Source of the DNA: Ligustrum vulgare | Taxonomy: Eukaryota; Streptophyta; Magnoliopsida; Lamiales; Oleaceae | DNA length: 64,000 nucleotides | Reading direction: 5' to 3' | Assembly: GCA_963555705.1 (NCBI GenBank) | Contig: OY743184.1 | Coordinates: 26,188,639 to 26,252,638, forward strand | Part shown: positions 48,207-58,019 of the stretch, piece after piece | Position numbering within the stretch: position 1 is the stretch's first letter | Layout of the letters: each line of letters starts with the position of its first letter | The notes under the pieces: generated by a model | Database searches by the model: none | What the model saw: only the letters and a program-made list of their open reading frames with translations | Told to the model about the DNA's origin: nothing | Program-made: the position numbers and the translations under genes

Positions 48207-48758
48207 ATGGATATCATTCTTTCTAACATTCGCAAGTATTATTCCAGTCTTCCTATGAATGATCTGAGAAAGATCTATAAAATAAGGCTCGAAAGATTGA
48301 GGTTGCTAATGGCTCATGATATTCCAGAAGATGTTCGCTGGTTGATAGAAGCAAAGGTTCGACTATCTGGTGAATTACCATCAACATTTCCAAAACATAT
48401 GCCTGGTTTAGGCAAAAGCACGTTCGCAAAGAAACGAAGAGCAAAAAGACTGGGTGGTTGCTACAAATGTGCTCGTTGGAACTGTAATACACGTTGCAAA
48501 TCAGTAGGATATTCTTCTACTAATCGGGATGATAAAATCGAATTCATAAAGGGTGGACTGAGTAAGGAGTCTTTGGATGATATTCGACTGACTCTTGAGA
48601 CGCACCCAAGTGGTTATGTACAACGTGAACTTCTCTCCTTATACGCTCAGTTTAACGAGGACAAAAATCGTTATAGTCTCCAAAATATAATATCGAAAGA
48701 TCCTGTTTGTCAGTCTGTTTTACAAAATGAGGCTTCTGGCAGTTCAGCAATAATATAA
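48207..48758 (+). CDS. Basic cysteine-rich protein, carlavirus-type nucleic-acid-binding-protein-like (element A)
   Basis: 183 codons, intact and intronless. I start at the ATG at 48207, which is conserved in the element B copy; an upstream in-frame extension to 48192 begins with TTG and is not credible. About residues 1-55 are helical and charged. The centre has GLGKSTFAKKRRAKRLGGCY, an arginine/lysine-rich patch running into a Cys cluster (C-x2-C-x4-C-x3-C). The combination of a Ser-Thr-aromatic-Ala basic patch followed by a Cys-x2-Cys finger resembles the nucleic-acid-binding (cysteine-rich) proteins of carlaviruses and relatives; the Cys spacing after the first pair differs. The rest (about 110-183) has no recognised match. 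Role inferred: nucleic-acid binding, possibly nuclear. It lies 377 bases upstream of the LOG ORF on the same strand, antisense to the retroelement. Confidence 0.7.
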   Translation: MDIILSNIRKYYSSLPMNDLRKIYKIRLERLRLLMAHDIPEDVRWLIEAKVRLSGELPSTFPKHMPGLGKSTFAKKRRAKRLGGCYKCARWNCNTRCKSVGYSSTNRDDKIEFIKGGLSKESLDDIRLTLETHPSGYVQRELLSLYAQFNEDKNRYSLQNIISKDPVCQSVLQNEASGSSAII

Positions 48759-49004
48759 GGTAAATCTTTTTAAAATATTTTGCTGCTTTCTTTCACGCGT
48801 TTTGGAAATAAAATATATTTTTCTTTTCTCGAGGTTTGATAAAGCTGGAAATAAATATATTTTCCTTTCTCGAGGTTTGATAAAGCTGGAAATAAATATT
48901 AAATCGCCGAAAGGTGACAGCCTCGATACGATAAAAATATTCAAAAGTGGGCTGATTTTGTCAAAAGTAAATCTTTACTTTTTCAGAATCAATCAAAAAA
49001 CAGT

Positions 49005-49006
<2 letters not shown>

Positions 49007-49047
<41 letters not shown>
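49007..49047. repeat. Poly-T tract between the two cassette ORFs
   Basis: About 41 T on the plus strand, directly before the LOG TATA-like box. It is absent from element B, so it is a later expansion. Confidence 0.9.
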
Positions 49048-49051
49048 CCGG

Positions 49052-49061
49052 CTTTAAATAG
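49052..49061 (+). promoter_or_regulatory. TATA-like box of the LOG ORF (element A)
   Basis: CTTTAAATAG, about 75 bases before the LOG start codon, conserved in element B (62727-62736) together with the following leader (gccaaacatatttcatag). Spacing is suitable for a Pol II TATA box with a ~45-base leader. Confidence 0.6.
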
Positions 49062-49135
49062 CCAAACATATTTCATAGTTCAGGCATCCCAAAATCACAT
49101 CTTCTTCGTAAGTTTTCCCTTCTTTACTATCAAAG

Positions 49136-49789
49136 ATGGAAGCACCAAAACTTCGACAGATCAAAACTATTTGTGTATTTTGTGGATCAAAAGTAGGGAA
49201 AGGCTTCGGTTATCTAGAAGCGGCTGTAGATCTTGGAAAGAAACTGGGGGAAAAAGGTATCACTCTTGTATATGGGGGCGGTAGCAGTGGTCTAATGGGT
49301 TGTGTTTCCCAATCTGCTCTTGCAGAGAAATCAAAAGTAATCGGTGTCATACCTGTCCCTTTGGTAGATGTTGCAGGAAAAACACGAGGGCATGAAGTTC
49401 AAACCTTATCCATCCATGAACGCATAACTTGTATGCTATATGGTTCTGATGCCTTTATAGCCCTGCCCGGAGGTTTTGGTACCTTAGAAGAAATTTTTAA
49501 CATTACCTCGTGGGCTCAACTAGATCTCCATACTAAGCCTATTGGGCTTCTGAATGTTAACAATTTCTTTGATGGTTTGTTAACCTTTCTTGATTATGCT
49601 GTGGAACAGGGATTCATCTCTCCATTTTCCAGAAGGCTTCTTATTTCTGCTCCTACTATTGATGAACTACTGGATAAGCTGCAGTCATATATCTCAATAC
49701 AAGATCCAGCAGGGGTTAAGATAGATTGGTCGCAAGGAAGGGGAATCAAGCGAAAATGGAGTCCGGTTAATGTAAATTTAACTCTTTGA
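49136..49789 (+). CDS. LOG-like: LOG-type cytokinin riboside 5'-monophosphate phosphoribohydrolase (element A)
   Basis: 217 residues, intact and intronless, with a good start context (AAAGATGGA). Family features: CVFCGSKVGKG near residue 13, VYGGGSSGLMG (45-55), HERITCM (94-100) and the signature PGGFGTLEE (111-119), followed by SWAQLDLHTKPIGLLNV. LOG enzymes release active cytokinin bases (such as isopentenyladenine) from nucleoside monophosphates in the cytosol and nucleus. The Arg and both Glu of the active-site motifs are present, so activity is plausible. Divergent points: the HERK motif reads HERI, and the tail (DWSQGRGIKRKWSPVNVNL) is unlike typical plant LOGs. Plant LOG genes usually have several introns; this copy has none, suggesting capture as cDNA. 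It sits in the interior of an LTR element, antisense to it, with its own TATA-like box. Confidence 0.9.
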   Translation: MEAPKLRQIKTICVFCGSKVGKGFGYLEAAVDLGKKLGEKGITLVYGGGSSGLMGCVSQSALAEKSKVIGVIPVPLVDVAGKTRGHEVQTLSIHERITCMLYGSDAFIALPGGFGTLEEIFNITSWAQLDLHTKPIGLLNVNNFFDGLLTFLDYAVEQGFISPFSRRLLISAPTIDELLDKLQSYISIQDPAGVKIDWSQGRGIKRKWSPVNVNLTL

Positions 49790-49798
49790 ATCTTAGAA

Positions 49799-50012
49799 TA
49801 GGTGGGGGTAGAGTACGGAGTATTCTCACTCTCGAGACACCCCTCCATTTACTAGGATTTCCTTAATGTTTAAATCTTGTGTGTACTTCAAAGATTCCAG
49901 GTGGTAGATTACGGAGTATTCTTACTCTCGAAACACACCTCTTTGAAGGTTTCTTTATTTCCTCAAAAGATCAGAGGTGGTAGGATACGGCTACTCCGGA
50001 AACACATCTCTC
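49799..50012 (+). ncRNA. Three tandem stem-loop-like repeats in the LOG 3' region (element A)
   Basis: Imperfect units at 49800-49855, 49899-49944 and 49973-50010, each starting (a)ggtgg.tag..tacgg and ending cgaaacacacctc or similar. The outer parts can pair (AGGTG with CACCT), and unit 2 has an inner hairpin GAGTA-TTCT-TACTC. The block is almost unchanged in element B (61775-61989). It may be a structured 3' UTR element; no RNA family was recognised. Confidence 0.5.
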
Positions 50013-50967
50013 ATTCTGAGGATCTTTCCATGTTTTTCTCTTATGCTTTCGTGTGTTTCATGTATTTCCTTTCCAGTGTGACTCTTGTGTGTTCTCCTTA
50101 TGAGAAAATAATAAAATCTCTGCTATCATCTACTAAATCTCGTTTGTGATGTAAATGATCTTGCATGTCTAACCTTAATTCCTTTAGTGGATGCTTATCA
50201 TATTATGCTCTTAATTCCAAATGATAAAATTCTGGATAGAGTCTCCCTTGTAATTTGGACTTATCCAAACCATAAGCATACTTCATAACTCACAATAATA
50301 AATAACTCCACATTTGATCACAACGATCTAAAAATATTGAAAATGATTCCAACACTTCAATATCATCAAAATATCTCATAATTCAATTCATAATTCCTCA
50401 ACATAACAATTTCAAATCATATTTTTCAATATCACAATATCACTTCCTTCCATACCTTAATTGGCTCAAAAGTTATTCCTACTTATAAATATATGCCATA
50501 AATCATATTCCCAAAATTTATTCACAAAGCCAAACTTCATAATAAATTTCTCTTCAACATAGAGGCATAATAAATTAACTCAACATAATATCCATTACTT
50601 AATTCTCAATAAAATCATATTATTCCCATTATGCTCAACACTCGTTTTCTTTTAAAAAATTTCTCATACTCATACATTAAAGCATATAAGTTATGACAAA
50701 GCATAACAACATCATTATTTTCGAAGAAATACATTCTTATTTCTCATAAATCATAAGTATCCGAAATACTCTTCATTCTTTCTCATAAATCAATAAAATG
50801 AGTATTCGAAATACTGAAATAACTTTAAACATCATAAACTTCTTTACCTCGGAGTTGGTGGAACGAATGATGGCAGTGGCAATCTTCATCAATAAAATTT
50901 TTATAATGGAAAATATTTCTTGAAAATTCTTTTTGAAAATTTTTCCAGTCTACAGAAACGCAGACTA
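50013..50967. other. Element A 5' non-coding interior
   Basis: No gene; a 90-codon frame over 49877-50149 overlaps the stem-loop repeats and is considered a shadow. AT-rich from 50280 to 50940. Confidence 0.6.
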
Positions 50968-50979
50968 GCTCTGATACCA
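50968..50979 (-). promoter_or_regulatory. Primer-binding site of element A
   Basis: Minus strand TGGTATCAGAGC, three bases from the 5' LTR at 50983. Confidence 0.93.
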
Positions 50980-50982
50980 ACT

Positions 50983-53900
50983 TGTAGCGCCCCGAGTTCC
51001 GTATACCCGATTCACTACGTCATTTTCTGTCTAAATTTTTCGAATAATATTTTTGCGGAAGAAATAATTGAAATTCATTTTTTGGCAACATTAAATAAAC
51101 TGTAATGGCCGCTAAAATTGAAAACATTTATGAAACCATTTGAAATAGTAAATCGAACCATTAATATTGTAAAGAAATTGCCAATATCATAATTTCTCAA
51201 ATAAATGAACTTCTCTAAATTATTCGATTGTTTGGAAAATACGGAAATCATTAACGTCAAACTTTCAACCGTTCAACGATTATTGCCACCATCATTCATC
51301 GCTCGCCACCGTCTCCGAAATCTGCAAAACTGTTAAAAGTAGGGTGAGTATTTCATGGGGAAAATACTCAGTAGACTCATCGCGAATTAATTTAATTTAT
51401 AAGATGATTAAACACATAAATCCCTGCTCTTTATAAAACGGGCATTGATAGAGCTTCTTTATAAAACTGCTCTTGATAAAACTCATATTGTGCATTACAG
51501 CACGGGACATATTTTGCAAATCATAGGCTCTTTGAAAATAGCTCTTTGAAAACCATATACTTATAAAAACATTTTAATTATGCCAAGCATAATTTCTTTT
51601 GAAAGCATAACATAAGATAGGATTGAAATCCTCATAAACATAAGAAGACACAAGAACTTTACCGAACTTAGGTGGCAAGAATTCTTATGCAGTAAAATCA
51701 TAATAACAGTAAGTTTTCATCATAACATAGGATAATATCGAAATCCTCATAAACATAAGAATTTTACCGAACTTAGGTGGTAAGAATTCTTATGTAGTAA
51801 GTATACCAAGCATAATTTTCTGAAATTCATAGGGATCAATTGCATCATAACATAAGATAGGATCGAAATCCTCATAAACATATGCGACAGGAATTTTACC
51901 GAACTTAGGTGGCAAATCCTCATAAACATATGGAAACATAGGAATTTTACCGAACTTCGTGGCAAATCCTCATAAACATAGGAGACACAAGAATGTTACC
52001 GAACTTAGGTGGCAAGAATTCTTATGTGTAGCGCTACTAAAACTCCGGTCCCCTTAACATATCATAACTTATCATATGGGACCCAAAACAATCTTGGTAG
52101 ATTGATTTCATAGCAATGATCCAAAAAAACATTTTCGTGAAGCATAGGGTATACTTACTTTTCGTAAAAACATAAAGTATATTTTCTTTTCATAAAAACA
52201 TACTTACTTTTCATAACAACATAAGGTATATTTACCTTTCATAAAAACATACTTGTTTTTCTTAAAAATTGACTTTCACAAGTCACATGACATTCATATG
52301 AAATCATAATTTAAATCAATTAATAAGTGCGAGTCTACCTCAAATCCGACGAGTGCAAAGTTGAGCGGGAATGACTTCAATTTCTTTAAATTCTCCGTAC
52401 GCTTCGTCTTAGCCAATAAGTCACTTTAGTCTATCGAATATATAGTTCAAAATGATAAATTATAATTTGAGGACTAAAATTGATGTTTTGAAAGTTGAGG
52501 GACTAAAATGAATACTTTTGAAAGTTCAGGGACTAAAATAGATACTTTGAAAGTTGAGGGATTAAAATGAATACTTTTGAAAGTTCAGGGACTAAAATAG
52601 ATATTTTGAAAGTTGAGGGATTAAAATGAATACTTTTGAAACTTGGGCTTAAAATCAAATTAATAAAATCAGCAGGGACTGAAATAATAGATTTTGAAAA
52701 TGAAAGGGCTGATATTGATAAGTTTAAAACTAAAAGGACTGAACTAAAACATTTTCAAACTTGAGGACTAATTTGCAAATTCTGAAAAATTAAAATATAT
52801 TCTCAGATTTTCTTTCTCTCTCTCGACACTATTCTCTCTCTCACTCAGCTCGCACGATCAGAGAAGAAAAGGGCGGAGGAGGCGATTCAAGCCAAAATCC
52901 GACCTTCAGCCGGTGACTCGCCGGCGCAACACCGGCGCTGGGTGCGGCAAAAGGTGGTTAAATAGGGTTGTCAAGTTTGGGTAGATTTGGTACAATTTTT
53001 TGGTGCGAAATCGAAGAGTGACCCGAGGCTAGGGTTCGCGATTTGGAGTTGCTGATTCACAGTGAAGGGAACGGCGATCGAGGTAGGTAATAGATCTATT
53101 TCTGATTTTTTTTTTGGGTTTTATTTGATTTGGTGATGGCTATCCGGTGGTGTTGATTGATGATGATGATTGTTTGATTTGGAGATTAAAATGGTGAGCG
53201 GAGGTTCGATTCTTGGTCGACCTCTGAAGTGAGGCAGTGGACTTGGATATTACGGATTCAGAAATGGTGGTGGGTGGAAAAGTGTGGTTGTGGCTGAGTG
53301 GTGATCGATCTTGATGATGATGATGGGGTTGCTGGAAGAAACTGCAAGATTGGTTGAAGATGTCGATGAATTGTGTGTTTGAATATGGTGATGATAGTGC
53401 CGGTTGGCAGGGGTTCTTAGGTAATTGGCTGATGGTGAGTTTGGGATTACTGGAAGTGGTGAGGGCTGTTCTTGATTCGGTGGCTTAGAATTCAAATTGA
53501 GTAGAGGCAGTGATGGAGCTGACCGGTGGTGACTGGATTGAGGAATTGCAGGTGATAACATTTTGGTAGTAATTGTGGTTGATCAGTGGTGATTGTTGGC
53601 ATTGATTGTAGTCTGCAGGTGGTTTGATCTTGAAATGGATGGTATAGACTGTGGAGTGGTGATACTGCAGATTCTGGGAATGGAGGTGGATTGGCTGTTG
53701 CGGTGATTGGGAAACTAGTTGCAGAGAATTTGGGTGGTAGGTATATTTGATGATAATCCTGGTGTTTAGCTTTGTTGGTATTGCAGTGATTGTGGTGTTT
53801 AACACAGTGATGGTGATGATGAATGAAGCAGCTCGGCTATAAAGAAGAGTGTTTGAGGGTAAAGGAAAATGCACATGGGGAGGGAATATGATGATGGTGG

Positions 53901-54305
53901 GGAATATCATAATTGAAAGGGAATAATTGAGTGAATATTATCATAATCATGATGATGGAGGAGGAGCAAAACTTGTAGAATAAATTTTGATTATGATAAG
54001 AATTGGACTAACTTTGATCAAGAAGCGTATTTAAAACAGACATATTTTGGATTGAAAATAAATTTGAGAATAAATAAATTTGGAATTTAAAATGATTTTG
54101 AAAATAATACTTTAAATAAATAATTAAATAACATAATTTTAGAAATTCGGATTTTAATTTAAAATCGAACAAATTCGATATTTCTTGACTTGGCTAGACG
54201 AATCCGTCGCGGCATTAATTTCAAAATAATAAATGAAATAGTAGCGACACAATTTTCTAAATATTAAAATAATTATTTATTGCATAAAAATTCTGGATCG
54301 CTATA
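50983..54305 (-). repeat. Right (5') LTR of element A
   Basis: 3323 bases, nearly identical to 44300-47624. The first hundred bases match the start of the other LTR (TGTAGCGCCCCGAGTTCCG). Confidence 0.95.
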
Positions 54306-54763
54306 CCTGCAGAGTCCATATTCGAAGTCCGTTTCACCAAATTCAATTTGGATATTGTTTGAGGTTTGCAAATGGTTTTTTGCATGATTCTTTCGTTTGA
54401 TTTTTTGAGATTAAACTGGTGCGTTGAAGACTCCTATTGTAGTTGTACGAACATTTAGGATAATTTCTGAACTCGGGGCTTTGTGTATAAATCGGGAAAG
54501 GGCTAGAAGTTGGGGATTCCTTGAGGTTCGGGTTTGACAAGATTAGGTTTTAATCTTGGGTGTATTGAATTTTACAAGATTATCTATTAATCTTGGGTTT
54601 GATAGGAGATCTTCTTGCTGATTTGACGTGAGAATTATATTTACGGGGATATTTTGACAAGATTAGGTGTTAATCTTGGGGGTATGCAAGGTTACAAGAT
54701 TGAGTATTAATCTTGGGTAAATTTAGATTAGGTAGTAGTTTGGTTTAAGCCAAGGTGAAGGAA
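54306..54763 (+). other. Interior of element 3 (right part)
   Basis: About 450 bases with three dispersed copies of 'tacaagatt...ttaatcttgggt' variants (around 54570, 54660, 54700), ending in the purine tract before the right LTR. No gene. Confidence 0.6.
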
Positions 54764-55276
54764 TGTAGGATTATTGGCTTAGAACCAAACAAACAAGCCC
54801 TTAGAAATGCTATCTTGTTTAACATAAACTTGTGTGGCATTTCGATGATTACTTAAAGTAATCGGGGTCAAAAATAAAAAAAGGGCTTACTACCATTAAA
54901 ACCATTTGGGAAATAATTTTTAGTAGTTGCATAAATTTGTTAAAATGTTTTACAAATTAATTTTTAGACTTTGGTATTTTTACCAAAAGGTGGTCAAGGT
55001 TTAGAAAATGGGTGCAACAAGTTTTTTCAAAGTGTGGTGCATATTTCTTTAGAAAAGGGTTTTTTCTAGTTTTCACTCTAAAGATATAACTTGTGGTTTT
55101 TCTTCAAAAGAGTCAAGAAAGAGTTTATCTTCTTGATTGGATTGAGTGTGCATGATTTTGATTTCCCAATGGTATGGTTGTGAGCCTACATTTCGATAAT
55201 TGAATTTTTTGATTTTGGCATTCTTGAAGAATTATTCATGGTGTTCTTGATTTAAAATCAAGTTGAAGATCCTACA
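54764..55276 (+). repeat. Right (3') LTR of element 3
   Basis: 513 bases, TGTAGG...CCTACA, partner of 43055-43568. Confidence 0.92.
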
Positions 55277-56868
55277 CTATGGCAATACAAATGTTTGCCG
55301 AAGGATTTGCGAACCAACTTATAGGTTGGTTGGAAAATGATTTAACACCAGAACAACAAAGAGAAATTCCTAGTGCAACAAGAAATGAAGTTAAACTAGA
55401 AAATATATAATATTCAATATACTATCATTAAGCCTGATGGTTTTTTGACTTTTCTCCCGATCATTTCAAAACACTTTGTAGGGGACATTATTCGTCTTAG
55501 AGAAGTAAGTAGAGGGAAACTCGTGAATTTGAAATGTAGATCTTCAACTCATTTTAGATGCTTAGTCTACCAAAGAGAAGATGCCGCAAGTAATTTCTAG
55601 AAAGAGAAGTTTCTTTGTTGGCCAACCTAAATTATTAGGTGGAAGAGTAAGGAGACAGGAGTAGAATCCTTACTAAATATGGAACTAATTCCATTATGTT
55701 TGATACTTATGAAGATTTGATTGTTGAATGTACGAAAGAAAGGCTAGCTTTATGCAATGACTTGAACTTAAAAAAAAAAGACAGCTAAAACGTAATTACT
55801 CGACAAGAACTTGGCCAGTTTTGTGATCAGTTTGCTGTTACGTTGATAAACCTAAAGATATCCTTAAACGAATTAAAGGAGAAAAAGACAAGAAATAATT
55901 TTAATGAACCAAGTCCCCAAGAATTAAAGTTATTCTTCAAAAATGCACTTAATTTCCAAAAAGAAAAACATTTCCCAGAAATTAAGTGTAACCTATCAAG
56001 AATTAAATGTTGGGAGTTTCATAAGTTAGGACATTATGCTTCCAAACGTAAGTCTGAAAAAGTTGAAGAATTAAGAATGAATGATGGTCTTAAGCTCAAG
56101 ATATCCCAGATTGGGGCTTTAAATATTTTTTATGACATTAAAGATCTAGTTTGTGTAGCAATAATAAAGAAACTCAATAGGTCTGATGAATCAAATTATT
56201 ATTCGACTAGCTCGTCTGAAGATGAAGAGAGTTCTTCAATCGAAGAAATATGAATATGAATGGACTTTAGATTAATGTTATATCTGAAGATAAAAAAAAT
56301 TCTTTTGGAAATGATTGATCAAATTTTTGATCCAACAGAAAAGAGAGACATCATAGAAAAATCCTTAAAAAATACACTATGAAAGACAGAATTTAGAACT
56401 CCATATCTCAAGCTCCAATATAATATATTACTATGAAAGACCTTTTTGATAGAATTAAACCCCTAAAGAAAACCAATAAAAATAGAGGAACTAAACAAAG
56501 ATCCCAAAAAAGAAATAACGTTTCTAGATGAAAAATAATTCAAATGGAGACTGAAGAATTAAGAAGTCTAAATAATAGAGTTCATCGGTTAGAAACCACA
56601 AGATATAGTAGTCATATTATCCTTCCTAGAGAATGAGAGAAAGCTGATGATGAGTTCTTTTTATTGACAAATCAAAAGGTCGTTATCTAACTGTAGTGGG
56701 TAGAAATTAATCTAGTAAGTAATAAGCCATTCACCATTAAAATAACTGCTTTAATTGATAGTGGTGCTGATTTAAATTGTGCTGGAGAAGCTAATTCCGC
56801 AAAATATTTTGAAAAAAAAAAAAAAAAAAAACTTCTCTAAGTTTAACCACTGCTAACAGATTAAATAT
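55277..56868 (+). pseudogene. Endogenous pararetrovirus, second part: coat-protein and protease regions (broken)
   Basis: Starts inside the coat-protein region with FAEGFANQLIGWLEND, which continues the sense of the first part across element 3. After many frame breaks an open piece (55843-56253) includes a degenerate CCHC knuckle (CWEFHKLGHYASKRK: second and fourth Cys replaced) and an acidic, Ser-rich tail. Further on, ALIDSGADLNC at about 56749 is the aspartic-protease active site. An A homopolymer follows and the frame is ended at 56868 by a CACTA end. RT/RNase H are not in the window. The copy is clearly defective. Confidence 0.75.
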
Positions 56869-57735
56869 CACTAGTACAGAAAGTGGAAAAGGTGTCGGTT
56901 GTAAAAGGGCATAGGCGTCGGTTGTATGGGCGACGCCTATGACGCAGACGCCTAAAGTTCGACTTTATGCGTCGATTTTTTTATAACCGACGCTTAAAGT
57001 TGAAAAAAATAAATAAATAAATAAATAATTTACTTTTAGGCGTCGGTTCTAACTTTAGAACCGACGCCTAAAGTATTTTTTTTTTTTTTTTTGTTTCGTT
57101 TTCGTTTTCACACCTGCAGTGACCTAAGGCCGCTGCAGGTAATAGCCTGCAGTGACCCAGGCCGCTACAGGTCATGACCTACAGTCATTTGGACATGGCC
57201 CGCGATGACCTGAACATTTTCCACATGCGCATCATCAAATATACATAATAACATTGATTTCTTGCCCTGCCTTCTTAATTTTCTTACACATAGTCGGCCC
57301 TCTTGTCCTTTTTGTTTGGGCAGTACTATGATCGTCTGAAGAACTTGAAGACTCCGCCATTATATTGAAATAATATAACACGTACCTGCACATATGACAA
57401 TTAATATTCATGTTAGAAATATATATATATATATATCAAATTATTGTTATCAAGATCACAAATAATATTAACAATGTATAGCGCATATATAAAGAATACA
57501 AGAAAGTTTAATAGTTGGAATCAAATAAGATAATTTACGACCTATATGTGAAGATATAATTAAAAAGATTAAAAGTTTACAAGGATGATTGTATTTTATA
57601 TAGTTATTTTTTTAGTATGGTCAATTTTGTACGAGTGACAGTCACCTTAAATTATAATTTTCATTTTTTATTTGTAAAATTTTACGAAAATTTCGGCAGA
57701 GTCTCCTCTGTAAATTGGACTTAGCCAACCTATAG
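56869..57735 (+). mobile_element. CACTA-type transposon fragment (one end)
   Basis: Begins CACTAGTACAGAAAG, typical of plant CACTA ends, then subterminal repeats of 'aggcgtcggtt' in both orientations (56900-57075). On the minus strand around 57360-57230 is MAESSSSSDDHSTAQTKRTR followed by GPTMCKKIKKAG, resembling the N terminus of CACTA accessory/transposase-24-type proteins. No opposite end is visible; element B adjoins at 57736. Confidence 0.65.
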
Positions 57736-58019
57736 TGTAGCGACCAAGAATTTTTACGCGATTAATAATTATTTTAATAGAAAATCGTGTCGCTACTATT
57801 TCACCCATTTTTATTAAGTTAACGCCACGACGTATTCGTATAGCCAAGTCAAGAAATAATCGAGATCGTTCGATTTTAAATTAAATTCCGAATTTCTAAA
57901 AATATCTCCATTCTCTTGATTTAAAGTATATTAAGTCTAAGTACTTAATTCAATGTTATCCCAATATTTATTTATACAAAAATTACTTTTATTATTTAAA
58001 TTAAGAAAATATATGCAAG

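Larger units (their letters stand above)
44300..54305 (-). mobile_element. LOG-carrying LTR element A (non-autonomous, recent)
   Basis: 10,006 bases with the duplication cctgc at 44295-44299 and 54306-54310. LTRs are 44300-47624 and 50983-54305, with ends TGTAGCG / CGCTATA. A minus-strand primer site (50968-50979) and a minus-strand polypurine tract (just right of 47624) set the retroelement sense as minus. The 3.36 kb interior has no gag, protease, RT or integrase. Instead two intact plus-strand ORFs (a virus-like nucleic-acid-binding protein and a LOG-type enzyme) lie antisense to the element. The LTRs are almost identical, indicating a recent insertion. It must be moved by enzymes of another element. 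Confidence 0.93.
43055..55276 (+). mobile_element. Small non-autonomous LTR element (element 3) inside the pararetrovirus
   Basis: Target duplication ctatg at 43050-43054 and 55277-55281. LTRs 43055-43568 and 54764-55276 have inverted ends TGTAGGAT / ATCCTACA. A plus-strand primer site TGGTATCAGAGC lies at 43570-43581 and a purine-rich AAGGTGAAGGAA precedes the right LTR. Without the nested 10 kb element (44300-54305) the interior is only about 1.2 kb and shows no gag-pol, so it is TRIM/LARD-like. The LTRs differ at roughly two dozen positions by eye. Confidence 0.93.

Noticed and set aside
49877..50149. 90-residue ORF after LOG (counterpart 61707-61910)
   Set aside because: It overlaps the tandem stem-loop repeats, its ends differ between the copies and it has no domain.
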